From positions 50,034,001 to 50,098,000 of the forward strand of contig CM114272.1 in assembly GCA_050084515.1 (NCBI GenBank): a stretch of 64,000 bases of DNA, in the 5' to 3' direction. Shown here piece by piece: positions 32,151 through 43,850 of this stretch (positions within the stretch are counted from its first letter, which is position 1; the number at the start of each line of letters is the position of its first letter). Source of the DNA: Blasia pusilla. Its lineage: Eukaryota; Marchantiophyta; Marchantiopsida; Blasiales. Below the pieces are notes generated by a model. The model saw only the letters and a program-made list of their open reading frames with translations, was not told the DNA's origin and did not search any database. The translations under genes were made by a program, and so were the position numbers.

Positions 32151-34130
32151 ATAGCCATATGATTACAAAGACAAAATGAGAGTGCTTTATAATTTGAAAG
32201 TTTAGTTTGTTGAGTGGTTTAGCAAGTTGGGGATTATGTTGCAGATTGGAGTGGTAATGCAAGTGTTGAGTTCAAGAGAATGTAGATCCAAGAATCATGC
32301 ATGACGTAGGTCAAACAACTTGCACTCAAGATTTTGCATCAATCGAATATATATATTTGATAAAATTTTCAATTTCTTCTCAATATTTAATCCAAAATTT
32401 TCCATTGGAGATTTCTTCATGGACATAGCACTGAATATTTATATTATTCTTTTACCTACAAGAAAACCTAAATATTTGGTTTAAAAAAATATTTCCCAAA
32501 AATTCCATTTGAATATTCAATCTCAAATACTCTACTAAACTTTGCTTGTAGTTTAATATAAGAGGGCTTATTGACTTATGAAAGGTGGAATTTCAAAAGT
32601 TCTTGGTAAAAACCTATTTGGAGTGGTAGCCAAGTAAAAATCGTTTTATTTTGGAGGGTAGGAATATACTTTTTTCTATTTAGAGAGCAAGTGAGCAAAG
32701 AGAGTCTCCTTTTGGGGAGTTTAATCTTTTTTAGAAATGAATCGAGAATAGCTAAGTCCATAGTGCCCACGCTAGGGGAAACTTGGGAGAAAGTCATAAT
32801 ATATTGCACGTCCACGAAGGAGATATTTTGGTATGACCCACCAAAGTTGAAACCTAGACTAGGAAGGGTGACAAACTGGGCCGAGGAACCAATGATAGTA
32901 TGTCAAGACAGACACACACCTTTAGAGAAGGCTTAGGTAAGAAATGGCTTACCTTCTCGTTGGGATAAGGGCAAGGACAAGCCAATTAAGCAAGGTACGT
33001 ATGATCATGAGATCCTTGAGCCAAGCTCCAAGTCAAGGGTGAGTAGCAAAGAGTACGAGAGTAGTTAGAAAGGGTAAGATGCCATGAGACTAGTCACAAA
33101 ATGCAAAGGGTAACAAGCCAACCATTAGATGCCAAATGTCAAGATTTAAGATGGATGCTAGCCATGAGACACATGAAATGGAGGTCCAAGCTCCAACCTT
33201 GGGATTTATGATTGGAGCGCTTTACGAAAGGAGGTGCGTAGCACTTGACCAGAGGAAGACTGCTTTACGCTTTGAGCGTGCAACGAAAGAAACACTACGT
33301 GCCTTCTTTTCTCAACAATTTTTAGAATTGTCTTTGTGTGTGGACATCGTAAAGCCAAGATGCGTTTATGGAGTTGGGAGTTGGAGAATTTGCACAAAGA
33401 ATCCGCAAGGATATGTTGGGGATAATTATACAAACACGGGTGCATGAGTTACCAACTCCGTTTGGGTTGTGGGCCAAAATGAAGGGCCTATGTAGACAAT
33501 GGTAAAGGTGGGTTTCGAAGGAGAAACTTAGAAGGATCTATAGGGAGGCACCTTCCCTCTCTCTTCTTGCTCAAGTTCATGAACATGGGATTAGCCATGA
33601 TGCGTTGTTGTGTCGAGAGCCTTTCTTTGAGTAAGGGCAGGCCTTCTAGCTGCGGCAGACGCGGTCGATGCAAGATGAACTCTTTGAGAAGATCTCCTTT
33701 TTCAATATAAAATTATTATGTATACTCTCCATTCTCTCACGACAGGTATCACAAATGGAAGTGTCGAGACGATCACTTTTTCGTAACATCGGACCCCGAA
33801 ATTCCTAACTATAAAATCCCTATAAACTATTTTACGCTTGTATACGAGGAAGATAGCACAACTAGTATTAAACCCTACTTGAGCAGGCATATTGACGTCC
33901 ATGGATCGCTATATAAGGACATACAAAGTACAATCCCATGTCCTTCCATATGTGACGATAGGAAGGATCACCGGAGTTGGAGATTGAATGACCTGGTTCA
34001 TGAACGCCTCCCCAAAGTCATAAACTAAATAGCGAATGAACCAGTGTTTATCTACAAAGAGTATCTTGACATGGTATGGATTAAGAAAAGGAAAGTCGGG
34101 CATAATTCGTGCTCCACCCCTATCCATGCT
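32151..34130. other. No gene recognised
   Basis: Several frames of 60-100 codons lie here (for example 33136-33447 +), but none has recognisable motifs or a supporting neighbour. Confidence 0.45.
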
Positions 34131-34154
34131 TGACAGAAATTTTCTACTCTCCTC

Positions 34155-34386
34155 AAGAATGGGTTTTGGCAGAGTTATTCTCCCAAGAGGGATAATCCAC
34201 TCTCATTGGGGAAGTAACAAGCCAAAACATTAATTATTTTACTATGACTTAAACTCTTCTAAGGTGACAAACCTCTCATCTCCACACACACACACACACA
34301 CCACACTCTAGAAACCTCTCGAAGAATGGACCATGGTCAAGTTACTCTCCCAAGAGGGGTGATCCACTCTCATTGGAAGAGCAATC
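34155..34386. repeat. Direct duplication with an intervening (CA)n run
   Basis: A segment of about 55 bp (34155-34210), with CTCCCAAGAGGG and ATCCACTCTCATTGG, recurs at 34321-34376. A (CA)n run lies between them at 34282-34304. Confidence 0.75.
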
Positions 34387-34388
34387 AA

Positions 34389-35146
34389 TCCCAAAGTCAT
34401 ATACTCAAGAGTGACACGAAAGACTCAAGATGTGGAATAGAAGGTGATGAACCCTGGAAGGTCCCTCCTCTTTATATATTCACAAGAGACCCACAAGAGT
34501 ACGAAATAGAGCTAATCTTATCTTGTGCCACATGCCTTCCTCTCAAGGTTTAGCCAATCACACTTTGACACAAGTAGATTTCCTATTATCTCTTCCAAAA
34601 TATCCTCTTTTATCCACTTGATATTTTCCAAATTACCCCAACTAACCTAGCCACCAACCAAGCCTACTTTTGCTTTTCATTAAAGCACCAACCTCACTAT
34701 TTTACTTTTATAAAGTCATCTTTTATTTATTACCTCTTTTCTAAAGTTGGGACCGCATAAAAGAGGCACCATAAAGAGGTTTCAACATGGGAATTTCCTT
34801 TTCCTAAGCTAATTTACTTAATACTAATAAAAATCTATCTAACACTTAACGAGGAAGAAGTTTACACACTGGCTGATTTTACTATACGACAGCGTGTTTG
34901 GCCATGTTTTAGGTTTGAGCATAAGAACCATCCGGAACACACCTTGATCGAGGAAATAATTGAAAAGCTATGAATTAGGTGAGCAATAGGCTTCCTAGAA
35001 AGAAGGTAAGCACCTTGGGAGACGCAAGATTTTTCATTGATTGTCGATGATGACTTTCCAACTATATATAGAACATGCAACCGGTTGGGTCTTTGAAACT
35101 CAACCCAAGCCTTCTACTTATAAATCTTAAGGTTTTGAGTGTTTGG
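34389..35146. other. No feature recognised
   Basis: AT-rich sequence without a credible frame. Confidence 0.4.
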
Positions 35147-35276
35147 CCACTAGAGGAAATCTTGGATTTATGACTCCAATAAATTACTAGGTTGAGTAAT
35201 TTTAGTGGTAAATGACTAAGAATGACTCATTACCGTTAGATTCATATAAACCAAGTCATTTACAGGAAATGACTAG
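35147..35276. repeat. First copy of a dispersed repeat of about 130 bp
   Basis: TAGAGGAAATCTTGG, ATGACTCCAATAAAT, and CATATAAACCAAGTCATTTA recur in the same order at 36154-36284. Between the copies (35277-36153) I see no gene. Confidence 0.75.
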
Positions 35277-36153
35277 GTTGATATTGCGGTATGATCTCCA
35301 TGTTTGTTTGGCTGACTCATAGGCTCATCACTTTCTCCTTGTGCTCCTAATTTAGTTAGGCTGAGCAAGAGAATTCTCTGAATGCTTCTTTGAGATGGTT
35401 TCCTAGCCATTGTTGAAAATCTTCACAAATTAGGACTATTCCCAAGGGACCATGCCAAGCTCTTTATCACCAACGTGAACTTACTCCTTATGGTCTCAGG
35501 TATTTCTGAAAAGGGCCCATAAACTTAAGGATGAAGGAAATCGGAATTTTCAAGCAAAGGATTATGTGAGGTTACATCGGAAGTCTAAGAAAATTTTGGG
35601 GCTATCCTAGTCCTAAGAGATTGAGTCTCAATCTCTACTAGATTTTACAATGTGATTCACCACTTCATTTTATAATCAATTATTATAGTACCATTATGTT
35701 TGAAATGACTGATTATCCACTCTATCCTTGCCATGGACCATTTGTCATTTCTTGGACACCAATAAAAACTTTTTATACAAGTTTCAAATTATAACGATAC
35801 ACCTCATATGGGCTTAAGATAGCATTTTGTCTCACCTTTATTCCGATTGCAATTATGTGCTTTTCCAATGCGTTTACAATACTTTGAGCACTATCCATTA
35901 ACTTCAACTTCATAATTGGCAAAGACTCCATTTATCAAATTTATAACAAAAACTAGGATATAAACCTCTAAACTTAGATCTTACTTCACTAGATGCATAT
36001 TAACAAATTGAAACTAAAATCATAACACCATCTTTATGTATACTATTTATTATTTATTGGAGAGTACCTTCTTGATTTGCAAACCCTTGTGTTTTTTATA
36101 GGTTGCAACTAGACAGAAAAAAATGTTTCCCATAAATGCACATCTAGCACCAT

Positions 36154-36980
36154 CCATTAGAGGAAATCTTGGTTTTTATGACTCCAATAAATGACTAGAT
36201 CAAGTCATTTTTTATGGTAAATGACTTAAAATGACTCATGACCATTAGAGCCATATAAACCAAGTCATTTACCGGAAATGACTGGGGCTACCCGTTCGGT
36301 AAATGACTCGTCATTGATTTCTCAATCGTTGATGTATGACTAATGTAATACGTGTGAGTGTCATGTCATTATGCCACATCCGGGTATGACATGATATGAG
36401 GATGACATAATTTTCACCAATGAACGACACGTGTCGTAAATGACTTAGTCATAAGCATTTTAGCCATCTCATGTAATGACATGGCATGTTGAGTTGGATT
36501 TGAATAACAAATCACATACGGCCAGGTGGGACAACACGAGAAAGAACATTGTCTTTATACAATCATACAACGACAAGTGTAAATGGAATGTCTATAGTCA
36601 TTGTGACACGTGCTAGAAATGACTGTCATATTCATTAACTGCATGAGTCATATACTATGACTCAATGGGTCTTTGAATGTTATGACTTCAACTAAGCGAG
36701 TGGTTCAAAATGACTATATGAGTCATAAAGTAACTGGTTGGGTCATGGATAAGTCATGTTCTTATTGTTTGAGTCATGTACTTACTGATAGAGTCATTTT
36801 AAATGATTAGGTGTTACTAGCTCAGTCATGATAAATGACTCGAGACATGATTCATCTAAATATATACATTGGTAGTGTTGTGACTACAATAGTTATTTTA
36901 ACGACTATATGAGTCATATAAAATGATTGATTTGGTTATTGTCTAGATTGGCTTAGTGATAGAAATGACTATGTTAGTTA
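36154..36980. repeat. ATGACT/AGTCAT-rich repeat block
   Basis: The block opens with the second copy of the 35147 repeat. It then carries the hexamer ATGACT or its complement about 25 times in roughly 800 bp, by eye, in both orientations and at irregular spacing. No frame is open. Confidence 0.7.
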
Positions 36981-37410
36981 TTCTCAAGGGTCACACTAAA
37001 ATTTCTATGAGTGATTTTGTTTCATTTTCTTTTTGCAACAGGATGCGCTTTGATATTATTAGTCTTTGTAGTCTCTAAAATTTCCCAATTTCAGAAAGAG
37101 TGAGTGAGATGTTCAGGGCGCATTGTTGTCTCTAAAATTCCCCAAACAACAGTAACTCTATGGCTACCTTAACCTTCTTCTTCAATTTTGGTGAAGCTTG
37201 TATGTCCATTATTGCTTCACCTATACAACAAACATGATGTACAAGAGTAAATTATGCCACCTATTCTCACAATCTCTACTTTTGTCTAGCTAGGTTTACA
37301 TAATCTGTGCAATGTCTATATCAACAAGAGAAAAGAAATTAAAATTTCATGGAATAAAATATGTAAGTGGTACAGAGATGCACCTTGGGAATTGATAGCA
37401 CATGTAATAT
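36981..37410. other. No feature recognised
   Basis: AT-rich spacer up to a Y-repeat fragment. Confidence 0.4.
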
Positions 37411-37694
37411 CAAGAGCAGTAAAAATGGCTCACCCGACCCAAAACTCCACTCATGAATCTACATCGGCATATTGAACCACATCCACCCTCTACTATGAGG
37501 AAATTCGGACATTAGCACCCTAACTCCTACACACCCATACATGTCTATGCAAGAGAGGCGCTCTTAAGGCCCAAAATGAGAAAGATGGCTTGAGAAAGCC
37601 TTCTCTCTCATTCTTATGTCCTTGAGTTGACTCTCTATACCTTCGACGCTATAGAACTCTACTTACGTCGAAATAAGATGTGATAGAGTTTAGA
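37411..37694 (-). repeat. Y-repeat fragment of the element C/E subfamily
   Basis: GAGAAAGATGGCTTGAGAAAG, AGAGAGGCGCTC and ATCTACATCGGCATAT-type segments match Y of elements C and E. There is an internal deletion. It ends GATGTGATA, near the natural Y start, and abuts a copia fragment. Confidence 0.75.
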
Positions 37695-38760
37695 GATGGA
37701 ATGGGCTCAATTAGAGCATACAATGACTTTAGCTCATGAAAGACAATATCACAACTAATAATAAGCTGCATAGAGGATGAAATGTAGCATTTATATCCCT
37801 TAGTTTCATGTGTGTAGCCAATGAATATACATCTTTCAAATTTGGGATCTAATTTTTTATGTCTTTCAGAAGGAACATGAGCATAACAAATACTTTCAGG
37901 GAGGAAAAATCAGGTTTACTTCCTGTCAAGACTTCGAATGAAGTCTTATCATGAAGTCTTGCTGTTGGAGTTCGGTTGATTAAGAAGACTGCACACGCTA
38001 CAGTCTTTGCCCAATGCACCTTAGGCATGTTCTTCTCATTCAGCATAGCTTATGCCGCCTCAGCAATATATCGATTCTTCCTCTCAGCCATTCCATTTTG
38101 TTGTGGAGTGTAACGGCAAGTCACTTGACGTTGGATTCCATTCTGACGCAAATAGTCATTAAACTCTGTTGAAAGATACTCTCCTCCTCCATCACAACGC
38201 AATTTCAGAATGTGTTCTCCAGTCTGCTTCTCTATTAGAATTCCGAATGTTTGAAAGACTAAGAATACCTCTGAAAGTATACCCATATATACCTAGAGAA
38301 GTCATCAATAAACGAAACAAACTACTGGCAACCACTAAGGTTATGTTGTGATGTTGTCATCACATCATTGTGAATCAAATCCAATATCTTGGATACTCTT
38401 CTACCTTGCTTTGGAAATGAAAATCTATCTTGTTTTCCAAATTGGCAAGCACGACATACCTTTAACGTAGTAAGACTCGCTAATTTAGGAAGTCATATTA
38501 CTAGATTAGATGATGAAAGACTTTGTCATCTTCGACGAGTCATATGTCCATTTCTCTTATACCTCAGATTTAGATATGTGACTTGTTGGCTAGTTTGACC
38601 ATAGAGTGTGGTTTGAAACTGTTGCATAGAAACATCTAATTTGAACATTCTGTCAGATTTAGTTCTTTTGGCTTTCGTAATCTGATCATCTATTGTTTGG
38701 ATGAAACAATCATCTGTATTAATCTTCATTTGATATATGTCTTATAAAAATCAAATTTCT
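37695..38760 (-). pseudogene. Ty1/copia integrase fragment
   Basis: On the minus strand there is a pre-integrase segment with FKLDVSMQQFQTTLYGQ (38645-38590). Then come integrase core text HILKLRCDGGGEYLSTEF and YTPQQNGMAERKNRYI (38210-38060), which hold the second Asp and the Glu of the catalytic triad, and VHWAKTVACAVFLINRTPT (38020-37960). It may be the same family as the fragment at 28.9-30.1 kb, but the order on the chromosome excludes one contiguous element. Confidence 0.82.
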
Positions 38761-40234
38761 TTCAATGACATTGAAAAAGAATTTGAATTATTTGGAACAT
38801 TATTAATCCCTTCACTATGTACACATTGGTTGTACACTAATATTTAATATATTATCATAACCTAAGGGAATTGCGAAAACTTGGAATTTGAGTATGAGAT
38901 TCATGAGAATTCAATCCCTAGTATGCATAACATGGGCAACCAATGGGGACAAAGATTGTATAGGAGAAAAGGGGGAGGAATCCTTACGAGAAGACTACTC
39001 CTAGCTGGAAACCTTTTTTTGGCTCCTGCCACGGGGCTGTAATTATTTCCCACGCCAAAATATCATTTTTGTCCTTGTATAAACATATTGATTTCAATGC
39101 ACTCCGAAGTAAAAGAATATCACCATATAAGTCTCCCAAGCATATTCCTAAACCATAAAGATAATAGTTTTGAAGGGTCTCATGTAGTAGTTTTCACAAA
39201 ACAATAACTATTACAAGTTTAAAAAGATATCCTTTTTGCACGGTAAAAGGGTGGGTGCCCGAAGTGAGGAGGCTTGTGCTCCTCTGCCTCTCCGGCGTGC
39301 CTTGCAACCTCCCACGATAGCTACCCTAAGTCCTTGCACTAACCTGCCAAACGGCACACACGGAGTGAAGCATGTGTGTCTCGTTTCTTTTCTACTCTCC
39401 TACTGTATTGTTCATTACTCCTCTACAATTATGCGGTTCTTTACCTGTGGGTCATCTGAAGTTGGGATTCTATAATTTTTTATTATTTTCCGTCTAGAAC
39501 ATGATAACCCAACAGGATTTCCTTTTTTTTAAAATTGGGTGATTATTTGAAAATTGTTTTCGAAGGAAACTTTTGGGGGTGCGTTGTGACGTGGGAATTT
39601 GCATTACCGTTACACGTTTCGAGTCACGATTGAGGATTTTCTTTTCTGAAGTCGTTTGAGATGAATTCAATGGTTTAAAAAAAGTTCGGTACGAAGTACT
39701 TCTTTCTTCGCTTCGTGAGGTCAATAGGATTTTTTCTGATTTAAAGATTACAGGGATCACTGTTTTTTTCCCCTTATTTCTTCTAAATAATTTAATTTTT
39801 AGAAATTAATATTGTATAAATTTTTTTTTAAACTTCTTATTTCTTACCATCAGTTTAAATCGATTTAATAGATGCATCTTTTGTTTCGAGGACACAATCC
39901 ATGGCAATCCTAAAATGTCAGGATAGTTTTTCTTACTGCCTTCATTTTCGTTGAAAATGACGAAGAAAGAGAAGAAAATTAATATGGATGACTGTGCTTT
40001 CGAAGGTTAATAGGGAATGTCAAGTGGGGAATTACAACTCCCGCCTACAAGTATTTCCCCTCGGTACCCGGCATTCTATATGCCCATACCAGCGTATGCC
40101 ATATAGAATGCTTATTTCGCCCATGTTCTTAACACATCTTGAATATATTCCACCCCGAGAATCGAGATTTCCTACTGGTAACGCTTTGGTATGACTGCAA
40201 TCAATATTACACGCTCATTAAAAAAACTTGCTAG
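38761..40234. other. No gene recognised
   Basis: Mixed AT-rich sequence. Short frames (39236-39475 +, 39494-39760 -) have no motif I can name. Confidence 0.4.
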
Positions 40235-40707
40235 TCAGGAAATTTTATATTTTTGTTCCTTCCTCGGAGGCTCGGACATTGGCTGGTGACACCTATTTGG
40301 TTGGTCCTGCACACGGAAAGTCCCTTTCAGTAAATCCTTAAGTGGTTGTCCTTTCCCACGGTCCAAGCTTGAGGGGCCGCGTCTGGGACACGGTCGTTCC
40401 GGGACTCGCCACACGCCGCCACAAGCCAAGCAAAAGCACCCGACAAGAGGGGTCGCGGGCCCCACCCATTATCCGCTTCGCTCAGTGTACTGCGCCCCCG
40501 TGTCTCAGGACTACGCCGATCGTCGTGTTCTAGATTGCGCATAGCGGTTATGACTTCCTCGAGGATGAGTTCCACGTCAGAGCTATTGTGACTCAGTAAC
40601 AGGTCGCCTCTGCTGACGTGGTTTCCACAGCGAAGTTTAAACTTTCCAACTGCTGGATGCATCGCCGCAGTGCCACGTACGGAGCTGTAGATGTACCAGC
40701 CCAACAA
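40235..40707 (-). other. GC-rich block with an unrecognised 126-codon ORF
   Basis: Composition rises sharply here. The minus-strand frame 40707-40327 includes MHPAVGKFKLRCGNHV and ELILEEVITAMRNLEHDD, which could form a helix. A second frame overlaps it from 40465. I recognise no family. It could be an exon, a decayed gene or chance in GC-rich DNA. The N-terminal end abuts the hairpin at 40702-40756. Confidence 0.3.
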
Positions 40708-40756
40708 TAATAGTACGATGATGTTCTACAAGAACATCATCATACTATTATTGTTG
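40702..40756. repeat. Hairpin: 26-bp arms, 3-base loop
   Basis: The left arm 40702-40727 and the right arm 40731-40756 are complementary with one mismatch; the loop is ACA. The sequence is not a simple repeat. It could be a small-RNA precursor, a foldback scar or a transposon end. Confidence 0.85.
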
Positions 40757-43389
40757 TGAGCTTCGGGTGAATGAATGAACGCCACGCACGAGGCCTTTTA
40801 GTAATTATATCAATTTTTATTTGATTAAAAAACAATTTTTAATTTTTTTTCTCAATTTTCATGAATTTTTCATGTTAATCGTATTTTCTATTTAAACTTT
40901 TCATTTTTTCTATAAAATTATAAAAATACTCAAAATAGTTTATTTTCGAGTTTAGCTCATGGGGAAATCAAGATTGTGTTGGGAAAACATTAACAAAAAA
41001 GAACAGAGGAGTGGAAAAAACATATGTCTTAAAAAGATGAAAATAATTTTATTAAATTTAATTATGGCCCCTACAAGTGTTCTGTTTTTTCTGGCCATAT
41101 ACAATGTCCATGTGTCCTCTTCAAGTGTGTATTAATTATTTCCTTGTACCCCATTGCCCTGGAAAGGACCATAGACTATAATTTTGATATATTAGGTTGG
41201 GAAGGACATTTAAATTATATCATATCATATGGTTATCCGTGTTAGTTCATATGGAGAACCTATGGACGAATGTCATGACACCTACACATGAAGCCCTTTT
41301 CCATTTTAGTTTTTGCTAGCTAGAAATTGGAATGAAAAGGAGGTTTGGGTAATTAGATGAATTTCTTAATTTTTTTACATTTCACAAATGAAATTTATAT
41401 CCTAAGTGTTAACATTTTTCTTTGATCTTAAAAATGAAATTTGAAAAGGAGGAATCATTATTTTATTTTTATATTAAATAACTTAGATTAAGGGGAAATA
41501 ATTGATTTTTTTATTTTTAAATTTCATGTATTATGAAATTTCCCCAATATTTATGAGATCTCCCTCATGTTCATGACTTTTTCTCATTTTAAAATTTGAA
41601 ACTTATCTTTCAAATACTAAAGAATTTTTTTATGAATGCATATTGCAACTCAAAAGAGTATGAGCGTAGTGCAACTCGAAATATATGAAAGTTTTTTGAA
41701 ATTTTGAATATTTTTATTCAAATCAACTATAACTTTAATTCCACTATTTTTTTTAAGGATCTCTATCTTGTTGCATGCTTTGCCATGTGTATTATGATAA
41801 AAATAATTTTTGTAACATGCCATGCAACCAAGATATTAGAACTTAAAAATTAATTAGTTGATCACATTAATAATAGATATCACATGGTTAGCAATTGTTT
41901 CATGAAAACTAGTTAAATCGTCTTGGTGATTAAATTTTATATGATGAAACTAGTTTAATGGTGTAGGCAATTACAATTTTTATTAATGTGGAATATTTTT
42001 TCTAACCATTGGATATAATGGATATGCCATGTAAGGATTTTGAATTTTCTTTCTGATTGAAAAATAAATTCCTAAAAAAAATGAGTTAAGATATATAAAT
42101 AATTTTTAATTAGAGACTTTTTCAATGACTAATTAAAGCTTCAGAAATAAATCTTAATGATAAAAATTGACGTGGAAATTTTGTCTTTCGAAGAAAGCGA
42201 CGTATTGTATCCAAAAACATTTACATTTCTTGACCCTTAATATTAATAATAGCATAGTCAGTAAGAATTTATTTCTCAAATTAAGGATATTAGTCTTTCT
42301 CAAAGCTTGTTAAAAATTTTCTATTATTTTCATATGTTTTAAGATTTTAATTCATTTGGGTGAAATATTAAATTGGAATCAGAGCTTATCCATTCTTTCT
42401 CTATGCACAAATCAGAAGAGGAAAAATAGGGGTAAGCATGGATGAAGAAAATGTTCCTCCCTCTTCTTGGAATGAGATATCCATATGATGAACTCACCCC
42501 AACTAGTATTGTAGTATTGGTTTAGGGCATATATGGGTATTTCCGTCAAGGTTAAGAATTAACTATCAAAATTTAGAACTTGGGAGCTCTTATGGAGTTT
42601 TCCTTGCTTGTGACCAAATTAAATTCATGTCATAGAAATCATAAATATCACTATATAAATTAGCATCCCCTCTTTCACATGAAGAAGGTTGTGAAAACTT
42701 CCCACTGTATATGATATAATTAAAATTTCTTACAAGCTTAAAAGTACCATGAATGCATATGAATTTGACAAAGCATGCTTTGAAGATTTTGACATGGTGG
42801 TGTCTTATTTTGAGTCGCATATCATGTGGAGTATGAATTAGTTTTTAAATTTCATCAAGCTAGGACATCTTCACCTCACTCCGCAATGTGGGGTGGAATT
42901 TGGAACTTGCTCGCAATTGGGAGGTGAAAGACTATCCCTAATGGATATTGAGTAAGATTCTCTATTTCATCCTCTTTTCTAATTTTCCCCCCTTGGTCTA
43001 AAAAAATGACTAGTTTTTAGGTCTTGATAAGAGGTTCAATCCCAAATTTTATACTTTTTAGGAGATGGGAGAAAGTTGGCCCAGTTGGGTGGGGACATTT
43101 TAGGCCCACAATATAAAAAGTGGTTGTAAGTCTTGCAAGAATAGAATTATGCATTATACCTAATGCATCATATTACTATAAAATAGTATTTTCTTTTTTA
43201 AACACTTTGACCTCTTAACTCATTTCATCCAATGTTTGATAATGTTTTGTCAGTGGAAAAAAAAATAGAATTGTGATTCTTTCATGCGTTAAAAAAGTGA
43301 CTCATTGTGAATTAGACGGTTTGCAATTCAAAAACCTTTTAAAAAAATCTTTGAGACAATCCATACAACTACTCCAAATCTAATTGATT
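40757..43389. other. Long AT-rich stretch, no gene recognised
   Basis: No credible coding frame, RNA gene or repeat unit is seen over 2.6 kb. Confidence 0.5.
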
Positions 43390-43850
43390 TCTTGAGTTAC
43401 TTGTTTATGTGCTTTGGAAACACGCATTGCAACTTTTTGGATTCCCCTAGGTTACAAATCAAAAAGAATACTACCTCACTAATCAACTCAAAATTACCCT
43501 TATAGTGCAATTTAAATGAACAACTTGTTGAAAACACACTTATTTCTTAAGTTAATTCTTTATAGGTTTTGAGAATACTCATCGCAACATGTTGGATTCG
43601 AACGGGTTGCCAATCACAAATAATCTTACCTTGTTAACAAAAAATTACCCTCATAGTGCAATCCCGAAAGCTTGTCAGAATCAAACTTGATACTTAAGTT
43701 ACTGCTTTACTGGCTTTGAAAGCACTCATTGCAACCCGTTGGATTTAATGTGTTGCATACACTACTAATCCCTTTGAACATACATTCACAAGAAATTTTT
43801 GCAACATGTAGGAATCTAATAGGTTGCATCCACTGAATTATTATGTTTAA
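43390..43850. repeat. Degenerate tandem repeat, units of about 150 bp
   Basis: CATTGCAAC or CATCGCAAC recurs at about 43424, 43581 and 43727. Each is followed by a GTTGGATT-like stretch and, in the first two units, by AAAATTACCCT(T/C)ATAGTGCAAT. About three units are present. Confidence 0.7.

Noticed and set aside
33702-34127. Two adjacent minus-strand frames with superficially similar hydrophobic proteins
   Set aside because: The similarity is vague, there is no membrane-protein or enzyme motif, and no splice signals join them convincingly.
28919-38760. One single minus-strand copia element split by insertions
   Set aside because: Gag-protease lies at lower coordinates than integrase, the reverse of the order expected for a minus-strand element.
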